Assembly: GCF_000017165.1 (NCBI RefSeq)
Contig: NC_009634.1
Span: 1,534,552 to 1,598,551, forward strand
Source of the DNA: Methanococcus vannielii SB
GTDB taxonomy: Archaea > AGJL01 > Methanococci > Methanococcales > Methanococcaceae
Reading direction: 5' to 3'
Length of the DNA: 64,000 bases
The notes below the pieces were generated by a model that saw only the letters and a list, made by a program, of their open reading frames with translations, made no database searches and had not been told where the DNA came from. Positions 26,715-37,531 of the stretch are shown piece by piece (positions within the stretch are counted from its first letter, which is position 1; each line of letters begins with the position of its first letter). Both the position numbers and the translations under genes were made by a program.

Positions 26715-26915
26715 TTAGCATTTCATTGATATTGAATAGGCTTTATCTGCCCATAAGTCCATTACATACCGGATATTTCGTTTTCCAGATTTTTTTGCAG
26801 CCATCTGTCTTAAATTATTTATTGTAATATCTAACTCATCTTTTGACATTAATGGGGCTTTTAACAGTATTTCAACTGCTTTTTTGTCCACTTCAGTATC
26901 TAGTTTTATTGCCAT
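26715..26915 (-). CDS. Small conserved-looking protein of unknown function
   Basis: This 66-residue protein is basic and mostly helical, with no membrane segment. Its middle (NLRQMAAKKSGKRNIRYVMD) carries a Lys/Arg cluster that could contact nucleic acid, and there is one Cys at the very end. AGGGAT three bases before the ATG at 26915 is a convincing ribosome binding site. It is convergent with the archease gene and divergent from the malate dehydrogenase gene. I do not recognise the family. Confidence 0.65.
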   Translation of the reverse strand: MAIKLDTEVDKKAVEILLKAPLMSKDELDITINNLRQMAAKKSGKRNIRYVMDLWADKAYSISMKC

Positions 26916-27124
26916 AGTATCCCTTTTGTTTTTAAATTTTACTGCCCTTTTACATTTTAATAATATTAATTTTTATAAAGTATCGCTAACATAATACTAT
27001 TTTATTATATTGTAATACATTATATAAATGTTATGCTAATATTTTAAAATTTTTAGTTAGATATATATCTTTTATATATGTTTTAAATGTAATATTTTTT
27101 CTGAGTTTTCTAAAGGTGAGATTA

Positions 27125-28069
27125 ATGGATATAGCAATAATTGGAGCTTCCGGAAAAATTGGAAGTGCATTATCTTTATTGTTATCTAAAGAACCATATA
27201 TAAAACACATTAAGTTAATAGGGCGAGATAATTCAATAAATAAATTAAAAGGACTTAAAATGGATTTATATGATTCAATGGCTGCATCAGGCCAAGATAC
27301 CGATATTCAAGTTTTTTCAGATAGCGAAATGTCATGTGTTAATGGTTCGGATATTACAGTAATTACTTCAGGAATTTCAAGAAATGGCGAGATTTCAAGG
27401 CTTGACCTTGCAAAAGAGAATGCTAAGATAGTTAAAAAATACGTGAAAGATATTTCAAAGTGCTGTGATACTAAATTATTCATGATAACAAACCCTGTTG
27501 ATGTCATGACTTATAAGGCATATATTGAGAGCGGATACGAAAAAAATCAGGTATTTGGGCTTGGTACGCACCTTGATTCCATGAGATTTAAAGTTGCAGT
27601 TGCAAAATATTTCAAAGTCCATATTGATGATGTAAGGACGAGAATTGTTGGTGAACACGGCGACAGCATGGTTCCACTTATGAGTGCAACCTCAATTGGA
27701 GGAATTCCTGCTAGAAGACTTCCAGGATATGAAAATTTCCCATACTATGAAACGCTTGAAAGAATCAGAGGTTATGGAAAAGAAATAATCGATTTAAAAA
27801 ATGGTTCTGAATATGGGCCTGCATCCGCAATTTTAAATATTATTCGATGTATATCCCAAGACGAAAAAAGGCTTTTAACTCTTTCTGCATACGTTGAAGA
27901 TGAAATAGAAGGAATTTCTGGCGGTTCATGCATTGGAGTTCCTGTTAAAGTCGGTAAAAATGGTATTGAAGAAGTAATTCACATGAAAATGAAGCAAGGG
28001 GAATTTGAACTATTTAGGGAGTCCTTTGAGATAGTTAAAAAATATTGTAAGGAGATAGAAACGATTTAA
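27125..28069 (+). CDS. mdh: Malate dehydrogenase (LDH/MDH family)
   Basis: The 314-residue enzyme has the Rossmann motif GASGKIGS at residues 7-14, the substrate-binding Arg residues in the region after ITSGISRNGEISRLDLA, and the catalytic His in VGEHGDSMVPLMS. It matches the methanogen malate dehydrogenase group, which oxidises or reduces malate/oxaloacetate in the reductive branch of the incomplete TCA cycle leading to 2-oxoglutarate. AAAGGTGAG before the ATG at 27125 favours that start over an ATT/ATG-like codon 9 bases earlier. A CDF transporter gene follows after 17 bp, probably in the same operon. Confidence 0.9.
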   Translation: MDIAIIGASGKIGSALSLLLSKEPYIKHIKLIGRDNSINKLKGLKMDLYDSMAASGQDTDIQVFSDSEMSCVNGSDITVITSGISRNGEISRLDLAKENAKIVKKYVKDISKCCDTKLFMITNPVDVMTYKAYIESGYEKNQVFGLGTHLDSMRFKVAVAKYFKVHIDDVRTRIVGEHGDSMVPLMSATSIGGIPARRLPGYENFPYYETLERIRGYGKEIIDLKNGSEYGPASAILNIIRCISQDEKRLLTLSAYVEDEIEGISGGSCIGVPVKVGKNGIEEVIHMKMKQGEFELFRESFEIVKKYCKEIETI

Positions 28070-28086
28070 GTATAGGGACTGATAAT

Positions 28087-28959
28087 TTGGATAATTTAAA
28101 ACGAATTGAAATTGGAAATAAAATTTCAAAAACCACGATATTTGTAAATGCTGGTTTATCAGTAATTAAAATACTAGCAGGGATTTTTGGAAGGAGCGGT
28201 GCATTAATTGCTGATGGAATTCATTCTTTTTCGGATATTTTAACAACTGTATGCGTAATGTATGGTTTAAAAATCTCTGGAAAACCTGCAGATAAAAATC
28301 ACCCTTATGGCCATGAAAGGATGGAGCCGGCAATTACAAACATTTTAGCAATAGTTTTACTTATAACCTCAATTTCGATTTTTTACTGTGGAATAAACAC
28401 GATAATTGGTGGAAAATATACGATTCCAGATAATATTGCAATTTATGCAGCTTTAATTTCAATTGTTGTTAAAGAATGGATGTATGGGTATACGCTAAAC
28501 GCTGCTAAAAAAATTGAAAGTTCTATAATGCATGCAGATGCATGGCACCACCGCTCTGATGCATTTTCCTCAGTAGGTACCTTAATCGGAGTAGTTGGGG
28601 CTAAATTAGGGTATCCCATATTAGATCCTATAGCTTCAATTTTAATATCTTTTTTTATTTTAAAAATGGCTGTCGAAATATACCAAAATGCATTAAACCA
28701 GCTACTTGACTGTTCAGCAAGTCCTGAAACAATTAAAAAAATAGAATCAATAGTTATTTCAGTAGATGGTGTTTTATCTATTGATAAATTAAAAACAAGA
28801 ATACATGCAAATAAAATTTATGTTGACGTTGAAATATCAGTTAATAAGGAATTATCCATTGTTAAAGCACATGAAATATCCGAAAATGTCCACAATGAAC
28901 TTGAATGCAATTTAAAAGAGATAAAACACTGCATGGTTCATGTAAATCCTTCTTCTTAA
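28087..28959 (+). CDS. Cation diffusion facilitator (CDF) metal transporter
   Basis: The 290-residue protein has six membrane segments. The first conserved metal site is in ALIADGIHSFSDILTT (D-x-x-x-D in helix 2), the second in MHADAWHHRSDAFSSVG (helix 5, HxxxD), and the C-terminal cytoplasmic ferredoxin-like domain is present. CDF proteins export Zn2+, Mn2+, Fe2+ or Co2+ in exchange for protons. The motif pattern is closest to Mn/Fe-type members, but I would not name the metal. The start is a TTG at 28087 with AGGGACTGAT upstream. It follows mdh by 17 bp. Confidence 0.9.
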   Translation: MDNLKRIEIGNKISKTTIFVNAGLSVIKILAGIFGRSGALIADGIHSFSDILTTVCVMYGLKISGKPADKNHPYGHERMEPAITNILAIVLLITSISIFYCGINTIIGGKYTIPDNIAIYAALISIVVKEWMYGYTLNAAKKIESSIMHADAWHHRSDAFSSVGTLIGVVGAKLGYPILDPIASILISFFILKMAVEIYQNALNQLLDCSASPETIKKIESIVISVDGVLSIDKLKTRIHANKIYVDVEISVNKELSIVKAHEISENVHNELECNLKEIKHCMVHVNPSS

Positions 28960-28981
28960 GTTATTTTCATTTAAACGTTAA

Positions 28982-29995
28982 TTAACCAATATATTCAGTA
29001 ACCCTTTCAAACATTAATCCGGTAGGGTCTTCTAAAGCTATGTTATTATTTCTTTTTCCAATATTTTCTAAAACATAATTCATTATTTCATCAATTTCTC
29101 TTGTATGTATCATCCTTTCTTTTTCCATTAAGTATGTATCAACACCCAAAAGCTTTTCAGGATAGCAAGAAATTGTTGGAACTCCTAAAACTGCAGCTTC
29201 CCTATTCATTGTTCCTCCAGCACCAATCATTGCGTCAGAACAGTATAGTAATGAAATAGCATCGATTGTTTTTGGAACAATAATTCCTAATGAAACGTAT
29301 TTTTCTCTTTGTACTTCATCCCTAGGAAATGCAACAATGTTGCAGTCCATCTCTTTTATTAAATTTTCAATAATTTCTGGAACAATGTCTTTTTTACCGT
29401 TGCAATATGAAGAATTAGGTCTTGGCCTTAATACCACAGTGGGAATGGACTTATTTGCACCGATTTTTTCTAAAATATGTTCATCAATTGAAAAATTTGA
29501 TGAAAGCCTTGAATTCACGTTTGAAACTTCACAGGTTCCTTCAAAAGATGTTATATCGCTTCCAAAAGAATTTCCATTAAATGCTTTTTTAGTGCCTTCT
29601 GGGGATATGATATTAGTTACAAGAGGTATTGTTAATCTATTTTGGGCACTTGCATGCTCGTTATCAACAACAAATATTGAAGGAATATTCATTCCAAAAG
29701 CGACCCTTGGAAGTTCTACTGAGTGTTTTGCAATTGCAACTTTGGGATTTAGTTTTTTTACAATTTTTGTAAGCTCTACTATTCTTTTAGATGAATTTAT
29801 AAGCTTTTCATCAAGTGAATAAGCATGGTCACCTACTGAAAAGTAATCATACCCATAAATATCTATTAATTCTTCTAAATTTTGAAATTTCCTTGCTGTA
29901 ATATAATATTCAATTCCTTTACGATTAAACTTGTCTATAAGTTGTGAAAAGTAATGAATATGCGGGGAGTTTGTCAGGTCAACCCATACGTCCAT
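28982..29995 (-). CDS. DUF354-family, GT-B-like glycosyltransferase/epimerase relative
   Basis: The 337-residue protein starts MDVWVDLTNSPHIHYFSQLI and has the two-Rossmann layout of the DUF354 family, distant relatives of UDP-GlcNAc 2-epimerases and glycosyltransferases. The C-terminal part holds MIGAGGTMNREAAVLGVPTI, the motif that in relatives binds the nucleotide-sugar diphosphate. The exact reaction is unknown; archaeal members often sit near surface-glycan genes. GGTGAT precedes the ATG at 29995. The gene converges with the CDF transporter gene with only 22 bp between them. Confidence 0.82.
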   Translation of the reverse strand: MDVWVDLTNSPHIHYFSQLIDKFNRKGIEYYITARKFQNLEELIDIYGYDYFSVGDHAYSLDEKLINSSKRIVELTKIVKKLNPKVAIAKHSVELPRVAFGMNIPSIFVVDNEHASAQNRLTIPLVTNIISPEGTKKAFNGNSFGSDITSFEGTCEVSNVNSRLSSNFSIDEHILEKIGANKSIPTVVLRPRPNSSYCNGKKDIVPEIIENLIKEMDCNIVAFPRDEVQREKYVSLGIIVPKTIDAISLLYCSDAMIGAGGTMNREAAVLGVPTISCYPEKLLGVDTYLMEKERMIHTREIDEIMNYVLENIGKRNNNIALEDPTGLMFERVTEYIG

Positions 29996-30129
29996 CAAAT
30001 CACCAATAACAATTGGATCACTAAAGTAATATTAGCGGCGGGTAGTAAATACAAAAGTTCTTAACAAAATAGTACCATTTTATATATAATTATTTGCATG
30101 TTAACATTATTATCATTTATAGGGATATT

Positions 30130-31116
30130 ATGATTGTTGTAGGGATAGATCACGGTACATCGGGAATTACATCATGTATAATGGAAAATGGGCTGATAAA
30201 ATCAATTTTTAAGATTCGAAGAACTGAATTTGAAAAGCTATCTTTTTTAGATGAGTTGAAAAAACATATAAATCTGTCAGAAATCGATTTAATAGGAGTT
30301 TGTTATTCAATGGGGGATGGAATTAATAAAATTACAGATATTTCAAGGGTTAAAAATAGGGGAGTACGTAATCTTGAAGGAATCGGGAAAAAAATTGGTG
30401 GCGGAACCAAAGTTTATGATGAAATAAAAGAATCTAAAATTCCTGCAGTGGTAATTCCTGGACTTCATAAAGGAATAGATTGCATGGATAAACGATTTAA
30501 CGCACTTTTTTCACATACTGCATCTCCTGAAAAGATTTCAATATGTTATAATGCATATAAAACGTTTAATCTTGAAAATTTTATACTTTCAGACATTTCT
30601 TCAAACACCGTAACTCTTTTGATACGAAACGGGAAAATATTCGGTGGATTTGATGCATGTATTGGGGCAGTTGGAATTTTACACGGTCCAATAGACTTAG
30701 AATTAATCAAAAAAATTGATTTAAGGGAAATTACTGCAAACGAAGCATTTTCAAAAGCAGGGGCCGTAAAAATCACTGATTCATATAAAGGCGTTGAAGA
30801 CACAAAATCAGAAATTATTGAAAAGTATGAAAAAGATGAAAAGTGTAAACTTGCAGTTGATTCTCTTGTTTTAAGCGTTTCAATGGAAATAAATTCTTTA
30901 ATGTTTTTAAATCCTGAAAATAATGTAGTTATTGCCGGTTCTGTTGGAGTATGTAAAAATCCAGATATTTCTAAAATGATAAAAGAAAATACTAATGGCA
31001 ATTTCTTTGTTTTAGATGGCGAAAGTGGAGCAATAGGTAGTGCAATGATTGCAAATGATATACTTTATGGAAAAAAGGATATTTTGGGGATTTCTGTAGA
31101 TTTCAATATTGAATAA
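30130..31116 (+). CDS. Methanogenesis marker protein 12 (ASKHA-fold kinase-like)
   Basis: The 328-residue protein has the sugar-kinase/Hsp70/actin (ASKHA) phosphate motif IVVGIDHGTSGITSCIM at its start and a second near the C terminus (VVIAGSVGVCKNPDI). It matches methanogenesis marker 12, found only in methanogens, whose role is not established. The ATP-binding fold suggests an ATPase or activator. I place the start at the ATG at 30130 because AGGGATATT precedes it. An upstream frame to 30094 would add residues unlike the family. Confidence 0.85.
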   Translation: MIVVGIDHGTSGITSCIMENGLIKSIFKIRRTEFEKLSFLDELKKHINLSEIDLIGVCYSMGDGINKITDISRVKNRGVRNLEGIGKKIGGGTKVYDEIKESKIPAVVIPGLHKGIDCMDKRFNALFSHTASPEKISICYNAYKTFNLENFILSDISSNTVTLLIRNGKIFGGFDACIGAVGILHGPIDLELIKKIDLREITANEAFSKAGAVKITDSYKGVEDTKSEIIEKYEKDEKCKLAVDSLVLSVSMEINSLMFLNPENNVVIAGSVGVCKNPDISKMIKENTNGNFFVLDGESGAIGSAMIANDILYGKKDILGISVDFNIE

Positions 31117-31241
31117 TACAAAAACAAATCAAAATTAAATCAAAATTAAATCAAAAAATTTAAGTCATATTATTTCCATATTAGGTTACGAGTATGTAAT
31201 TAAAAAATATTATAATAACTAAAGCTAAAAAAATGATTAGT

Positions 31242-31625
31242 ATGGAAGTAGTTAATATATTAAGTAGGGTAGAAAAATTTATAGCAATAGTCATAATTGT
31301 TGTTTCGTTTATACTGTTTATTTTATCCATTTATACTCTAACCTTAGATGTATTATACTCAGAATTAACTGGGGAATATATTTACGTTTTTTTCAGTCAA
31401 TTTTTACAAAATGTCCTTCTTTTTATAATTGGACTTGAACTTGCGCTTACGTTGACAAAACACAGCTTCAGTAATATTATCGAACTCTTATTATTTGCAC
31501 TTGTTAGAAAAATATTAATTTCAACAGAGCCGTCTAGGGATATAGCACTTATAATTTTTAGCATAATCGCATTAATCGCTGTCAAACAGTTTATAACGCG
31601 AGAAAAAATGAGTGAAGATCTTTAA
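31242..31625 (+). CDS. PsiE-like membrane protein
   Basis: The 127-residue protein has four hydrophobic segments and resembles the phosphate-starvation-inducible PsiE family in length and in the central pattern FLQNVLLFIIGLELALTLTKHS followed by LLLFALVRKILISTEPS. PsiE proteins have no settled function. The ATG at 31242 lacks a good ribosome binding site, while TATA-rich sequence lies about 35 bases upstream. Translation may be from a leaderless or very short-leader mRNA. It is a single-gene unit. Confidence 0.7.
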   Translation: MEVVNILSRVEKFIAIVIIVVSFILFILSIYTLTLDVLYSELTGEYIYVFFSQFLQNVLLFIIGLELALTLTKHSFSNIIELLLFALVRKILISTEPSRDIALIIFSIIALIAVKQFITREKMSEDL

Positions 31626-31769
31626 GAATTATATTTACTACCCTTAATGTTTTTATGGGCCATAATTTTTAATAATAATGCTATGTTAATTTTCAAAACC
31701 CAAAACTGTTATAAAACCAAAACTGTTATATATGGCTTTACGATATAGACTATCTGCCAACTCTTTTAA

Positions 31770-31803
31770 TACCATGATGATATGAGTGGGCGCCATCCGG
31801 ATA
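31770..31803 (+). promoter_or_regulatory. Structured leader before the L7Ae operon, possible kink-turn-like site
   Basis: The leader contains ATGATGA (a box-C-like word, 31774-31780) followed after one base by ATGA, then GAGTGG, GGCGCC and the perfect palindrome ATCCGGAT (31796-31803). This is a strikingly G/C-rich island in an A/T-rich leader. Box C followed by a GA-containing D-like word is what L7Ae binds in kink-turns and kink-loops. L7Ae autoregulation through a kink-turn in its own 5' UTR is known in other archaea. Here the spacing is tighter than in a normal kink-loop, so the assignment is tentative. Confidence 0.3.
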
Positions 31804-31838
31804 AAAAAATTCTTTTAAGTAATGAAGGAGGTCATAAT

Positions 31839-32192
31839 ATGGCTATATATGTTAAATTTGATATACCACAAGAGCTTGAAGAGAAAACTGCTGAAGTAGT
31901 GGCTAACGCTGAAAAAATTAAAAAAGGCGCAAACGAAGTTACAAAAGCAGTTGAAAAAGGAATTGCAAAATTAGTTGTAGTTGCAAAAGATGTACAACCT
32001 GAAGAAATCGTTGCACACATTCCTGTAATCTGTGAAGAAAAAGGAATTGCATACTCATACTGTTCAACAAAAGAAGCTTTAGGAAAAGCAGCAGGTTTAG
32101 AAGTACCTACATCAGCTATTGCAGTTGTTGCTGAAGGCAGCGCTGAACAATTAAAAGACTTAGTTGAAAAATTAAACGGTTTAAAAGCATAA
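31839..32192 (+). CDS. rpl7ae: Ribosomal protein L7Ae (eL8), also box C/D and H/ACA RNP subunit
   Basis: The 117-residue protein binds kink-turns in 23S rRNA, in guide RNPs and in RNase P RNA. The family core is present: [52 protein letters not shown] and the C-terminal AIAVVAEG. The ATG at 31839 has a near-perfect GGAGGTCAT upstream. A longer frame to 31782 adds 19 unrelated residues and would cover the structured leader. It heads the L7Ae / S28e / L24e operon. Confidence 0.97.
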   Translation: MAIYVKFDIPQELEEKTAEVVANAEKIKKGANEVTKAVEKGIAKLVVVAKDVQPEEIVAHIPVICEEKGIAYSYCSTKEALGKAAGLEVPTSAIAVVAEGSAEQLKDLVEKLNGLKA

Positions 32193-32231
32193 TTTAGCAG
32201 CTAATTATTTAGTTAAAATCAGGTGATTTAA

Positions 32232-32462
32232 ATGGCTGATGATATGGTATACCAGGAAGCAGTAGCTGCTGAAGTTATCCAAGTTTCAGGAAGAACAGGA
32301 GTTACTGGAGAAATTTTCCAGGTAAGATGTAAAATCTTAGGTGGAAAAGACACAGGAAGAATTTTAACAAGAAACGTTAAAGGTCCTGTTAAAGTAGGAG
32401 ATCTCATAATGTTGAGAGAAACCGAAAGAGAAGCAAAACAACTCGGTAAGAGAAGAAAATAA
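32232..32462 (+). CDS. rps28e: Small ribosomal subunit protein S28e
   Basis: The 76-residue OB-fold protein ends with the S28e signature [18 protein letters not shown]-like tail ([16 protein letters not shown]). The segment [19 protein letters not shown] is also typical. It is an archaeal/eukaryotic-only protein of the 30S head. AGGTGATTTAA precedes the ATG at 32232. It lies 39 bp after L7Ae and 23 bp before L24e in one operon. Confidence 0.96.
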   Translation: MADDMVYQEAVAAEVIQVSGRTGVTGEIFQVRCKILGGKDTGRILTRNVKGPVKVGDLIMLRETEREAKQLGKRRK

Positions 32463-32485
32463 TCTTTCCCGCTAGGTGATTAAAA

Positions 32486-32674
32486 ATGGAATGGAAAACA
32501 TGCAGTTTTTGTGAAGGCAAAATTGAACCTGGATGCGGAAAAAAATACGTTAAAAAAGACGGTTCAGTAATGCAATTCTGCTCATCAAAGTGTGAAAAGA
32601 ACTTCAAACTTGGAAGAGTTGGAAGAAAATTAAAATGGACAAACATGTTCAAAAGAATGAACAAGGGCCAATAA
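32486..32674 (+). CDS. rpl24e: Large ribosomal subunit protein L24e
   Basis: The 62-residue protein has the zinc-binding cysteines C6, C9, C32 and C36 (CSFC and CSSKC) and the basic FKLGRVGRKLKWT segment of archaeal L24e. TAGGTGATTAAA precedes the ATG at 32486. It is the last gene of the L7Ae operon here. A nucleoside diphosphate kinase gene and infB often follow in methanogens but are absent, and a T-rich terminator comes straight after. Confidence 0.96.
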   Translation: MEWKTCSFCEGKIEPGCGKKYVKKDGSVMQFCSSKCEKNFKLGRVGRKLKWTNMFKRMNKGQ

Positions 32675-34339
<1,665 letters not shown>

Positions 34340-34438
34340 TAAAATTATACTTAATTAATTTTTAATAAACTTTAATACTTTTTAATAATTTTTAGTTTTA
34401 AAATATATTTTTAATAGCCGTTACTTTAGTAATTTAAA

Positions 34439-35111
34439 CTATCCTTTCCAAATGTACAAATAGTAAAAACTCCAACTTCCAGCGTAAGTTTCCAAAAATT
34501 CAATATTTAATATTAAATCATATCCGGGCTTTTCAGAAATTAATTCTGAAGATTTAATTGAATTTACTGAATTATTTGATGATATTGTTAATTTTTCGTC
34601 ATTTAATAGTTTTTCTCGATATATTTCAAAACCTTCTTCACCAATTACCGTTAGGGATACATCCATATATCTAGAATCAGTGTAGTTTATGGCTTTAAGG
34701 ATTTTTGAGGTTCCATTTAATTCGATAATATCTCCTTTTTTATAGAACTTATGAAGAGCATCCCACATAAAATTTAATTGAACACCATTTACTACTTTTT
34801 TTATCGTCTAAAATTCTCCACGATGAAAGGGTTATATTTTCAGATAGATGACTATCCAAACTTGTGTAATCTACCGTGTAAGACGTTGAATTATCAAAAT
34901 AATTTTTTGAACTACCTAAAGTTAGCGGATTATTTTTTACAATATAAAAGCTTTTAAAATAGCGGTTATCTGGCGTATCAAGTTCGCTTCTAAGTAAATA
35001 CCATCCGGGAGTAATATTCTTAGAATCAGGTTCAATTACATCGATATATTCTAAAATATATCCTAATGTAGTAATAATTAAAAAAACTACCAAAATTAGA
35101 TTTAATTTCAA
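34439..35111 (-). pseudogene. Secreted protein gene with a frameshift in an A7 run
   Basis: Two overlapping frames (35111-34749 and 34768-34439) are parts of one gene. The first has an N-terminal hydrophobic signal (MKLNLILVVFLIITTLGYIL). At seven consecutive A (read on the minus strand, 34802-34796) it slips into a wrong frame and stops 19 codons later. With six A the reading continues as DDKKVVNGVQLNFMWDALHK without interruption to the stop at 34439, giving about 223 residues. The lesion is therefore a one-base expansion of a homopolymer. I do not recognise the protein family. It lies 81 bp downstream of the propeller/chagasin gene, probably the same transcript. Confidence 0.82.
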
Positions 35112-35192
35112 GATACTCGCCCCCTTTTTTTTATATTTTATTTGAAAGGGAACAGTATTTATAAATTATAGAAAAAATTTAAAAAAAATTAA

Positions 35193-37418
35193 TTATTCTA
35201 TATTTATTACATATGTTTTTTTAGATATTGATGAGTCAATTCCTTCAAAAGGGCGATAATAGTCAAATTTAATTGTAACAATACCCTTTTCAAGAGTTTC
35301 AAAAGTCCACGTATGGATTCCACCACTTCCTACTATTTCTTTATTATCGTTTTGAACGTATGTATCCGTTAATATATTTATATTACTCCAATCTTCTACC
35401 TCATAACTCCAAGAATATCCTGTTGAAGGATTTTCTTCAAGAGTTATCGTTATATTTTCCCCTAATTTAACTTTTTTTTCAACTACTTCGCTATCTATTA
35501 CTGACTCTTGATAAATGGGTTCATAAGGTCTAGGGTAGTATGGATAATCGTATTTTGGTAAATTAATCGTATTTACAGTTTTCCAAGTTTTTTGGTCAAT
35601 TACATGTATTTCATAATTTGAAAACGTGTAAAGGTAATCATTTATGTATATCGCCCTTAAAACACCGTAATCCTTATGTACTTCATCTTTTAGCATTTTA
35701 ATTCCATTTTCAGTAACTTCTAAGACAAATGCATGGTTTCCAGCGGGCAGTACAAGTACCTCTTTTTCAGAATCCCAAAGGAATGCATGATGATTATATA
35801 ATGCTTCTGACCAGTACTCGTTTAAAGAATACTTTGAAATTTCTTTTGGACTACTAACATCTTTAACGTCAAATAATGAAACTTTTAGTCTATTTTGTTC
35901 GTCTTTTCCAATACCTATTATTTTATTATTTCCAATTGGGTGTAAGTACGTTGAATATCCTGGAATTTTTAGTTCCCCTAGGACTTTCGGATTTTTAGGG
36001 TCTTTTAAATCAATAACAAAGAATGGGTCTATTTCACGGAATGTTACAAGATATGCAGTATCCCCCATGAATCTTGCACTGTATATTCGTTCCCCTTCTT
36101 CAAGACCAGTTAATTTTCCAGTAATTTTCATGTCTTTGTCTAATACATATATGTTATTTGTTTGAAAATCTCTAAATCTCCAGCTGTTTCCAATTGTTGT
36201 TGCAACCCTTAAATTTCCATTGTATTCGTCCATTGAAAAGCTGTTTAAAAGAGTCCCAGGCACTTTTCCACTTGTTACTTTAAATGTATCAAGTTCTATT
36301 TTTGCAATTCCCGTACCTTCAAGGTCTTCTAAATTTTCTTTTAAGAATGACTCATAATCAGCTTCAATTTTATTCATTAGATTATTTCTTTCTTCAGAAG
36401 AAATTGTCTTTAAGTATTTTTCAAGTATTTCCGTTATTTGGACGTATTTTGCTTCATCCCCAAAGTCTTCGTTACTTTCTATTCTATTTAACTTATTTGT
36501 AATGTCCTTTGGGAAATATCTATTTCCATTTTCTGAGATAAATCGAAGCATTAATTTATTTTCATCGTAGTTTAGGGAATATGCAAAGTATATGTTTTCC
36601 CCTGAAACGTAGACTGTAGTACTATATGAACCAACTAGTGCAACAGTATCTTTAATGCTTCCATTTTCAGCATTTATTGAAGATATTATATATGTTGATT
36701 CAAAATTTGGTCGCATTATACTTGGAATCCTTGGAATATAGACGTCTTTATAGTCAAGCCTAATATTGTTCCATATAATTGGCCCATTAAAACTGTATTC
36801 TTGAACTATTAAATATAAATTTCCGTCAATTAATCTTGAATCAACATATGATCCGTCTAACTCTCTTGACCACTTTAATTCTGGTGAGTTAGGGTTAGAA
36901 ATATTATAGCTAGTTATCTTGTCGTAATCGATTATTAAAAGGGTATCGTCCATAAGGTATAGGTTTCCCCCTTTTGAAATATTTCCAATGATTTTTGAAG
37001 TTTCTCCCGGTAACGCATCGATTAAATAGGTATTTGTTTGCCAGTTGGAACTTATCCATATTGGGGTTTGTGTTGAATAAAATATAAGTTTTCCATTGGT
37101 TTTTACAATATCTGCTTCATCAACGCCCAGTACTTGAACATTTGTTTCAGAATATCTAACGCTACCATCTAAAGATATTCTACTTTCCATAGATGATTTG
37201 GTTACTGCTAAATCATTAACTCCGTAACTTCTGCCGTAATGACTTGAGCTTGAAGCCTTTGCTAAAAACATGTTAAAATTTTCTTCTGAGCCTACTGGAA
37301 TCAGTTCAAAATCTCCATTAAAATCGAAGTTTAAACTCATTTCCTTTTGATTGAGGCTTAGAAAAGCACCTGACGCTACCAGCAGTATGCCGATAACTAA
37401 CATGATACCCTTATTCAT
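35193..37418 (-). CDS. Secreted beta-propeller protein with C-terminal chagasin-like inhibitor domain
   Basis: The 741-residue protein begins with a signal peptide (MNKGIMLVIGILLVASGAFL). Residues about 60-640 form the beta-propeller domain of the secreted Beta_propel family (for example VLGVDEADIVKTNGKLIFY, YLHPIGNNKIIGIG). The C-terminal 90 residues match the I42/chagasin fold: NPSTGYSW (loop L4-type), GSGGIHTWTF (GxGG loop) and YYRPFEG (RPW-like loop). Chagasins block papain-type cysteine proteases, so this is a surface propeller fused to a protease-inhibitor module. GGTGAT precedes the ATG at 37418. It lies downstream of a membrane-anchored regulator and upstream of the frameshifted secreted gene. 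Confidence 0.85.
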   Translation of the reverse strand: MNKGIMLVIGILLVASGAFLSLNQKEMSLNFDFNGDFELIPVGSEENFNMFLAKASSSSHYGRSYGVNDLAVTKSSMESRISLDGSVRYSETNVQVLGVDEADIVKTNGKLIFYSTQTPIWISSNWQTNTYLIDALPGETSKIIGNISKGGNLYLMDDTLLIIDYDKITSYNISNPNSPELKWSRELDGSYVDSRLIDGNLYLIVQEYSFNGPIIWNNIRLDYKDVYIPRIPSIMRPNFESTYIISSINAENGSIKDTVALVGSYSTTVYVSGENIYFAYSLNYDENKLMLRFISENGNRYFPKDITNKLNRIESNEDFGDEAKYVQITEILEKYLKTISSEERNNLMNKIEADYESFLKENLEDLEGTGIAKIELDTFKVTSGKVPGTLLNSFSMDEYNGNLRVATTIGNSWRFRDFQTNNIYVLDKDMKITGKLTGLEEGERIYSARFMGDTAYLVTFREIDPFFVIDLKDPKNPKVLGELKIPGYSTYLHPIGNNKIIGIGKDEQNRLKVSLFDVKDVSSPKEISKYSLNEYWSEALYNHHAFLWDSEKEVLVLPAGNHAFVLEVTENGIKMLKDEVHKDYGVLRAIYINDYLYTFSNYEIHVIDQKTWKTVNTINLPKYDYPYYPRPYEPIYQESVIDSEVVEKKVKLGENITITLEENPSTGYSWSYEVEDWSNINILTDTYVQNDNKEIVGSGGIHTWTFETLEKGIVTIKFDYYRPFEGIDSSISKKTYVINIE

Positions 37419-37531
37419 TGAAAATCACCAAAATAATTTTTCTATAAAATTAGTTTGTTAAGGGTACCTTAAAATAGTTTTTAAATTGTTCGGTGAATCT
37501 AAAACGTATGGATAATAAAAAAATGAAAAAA

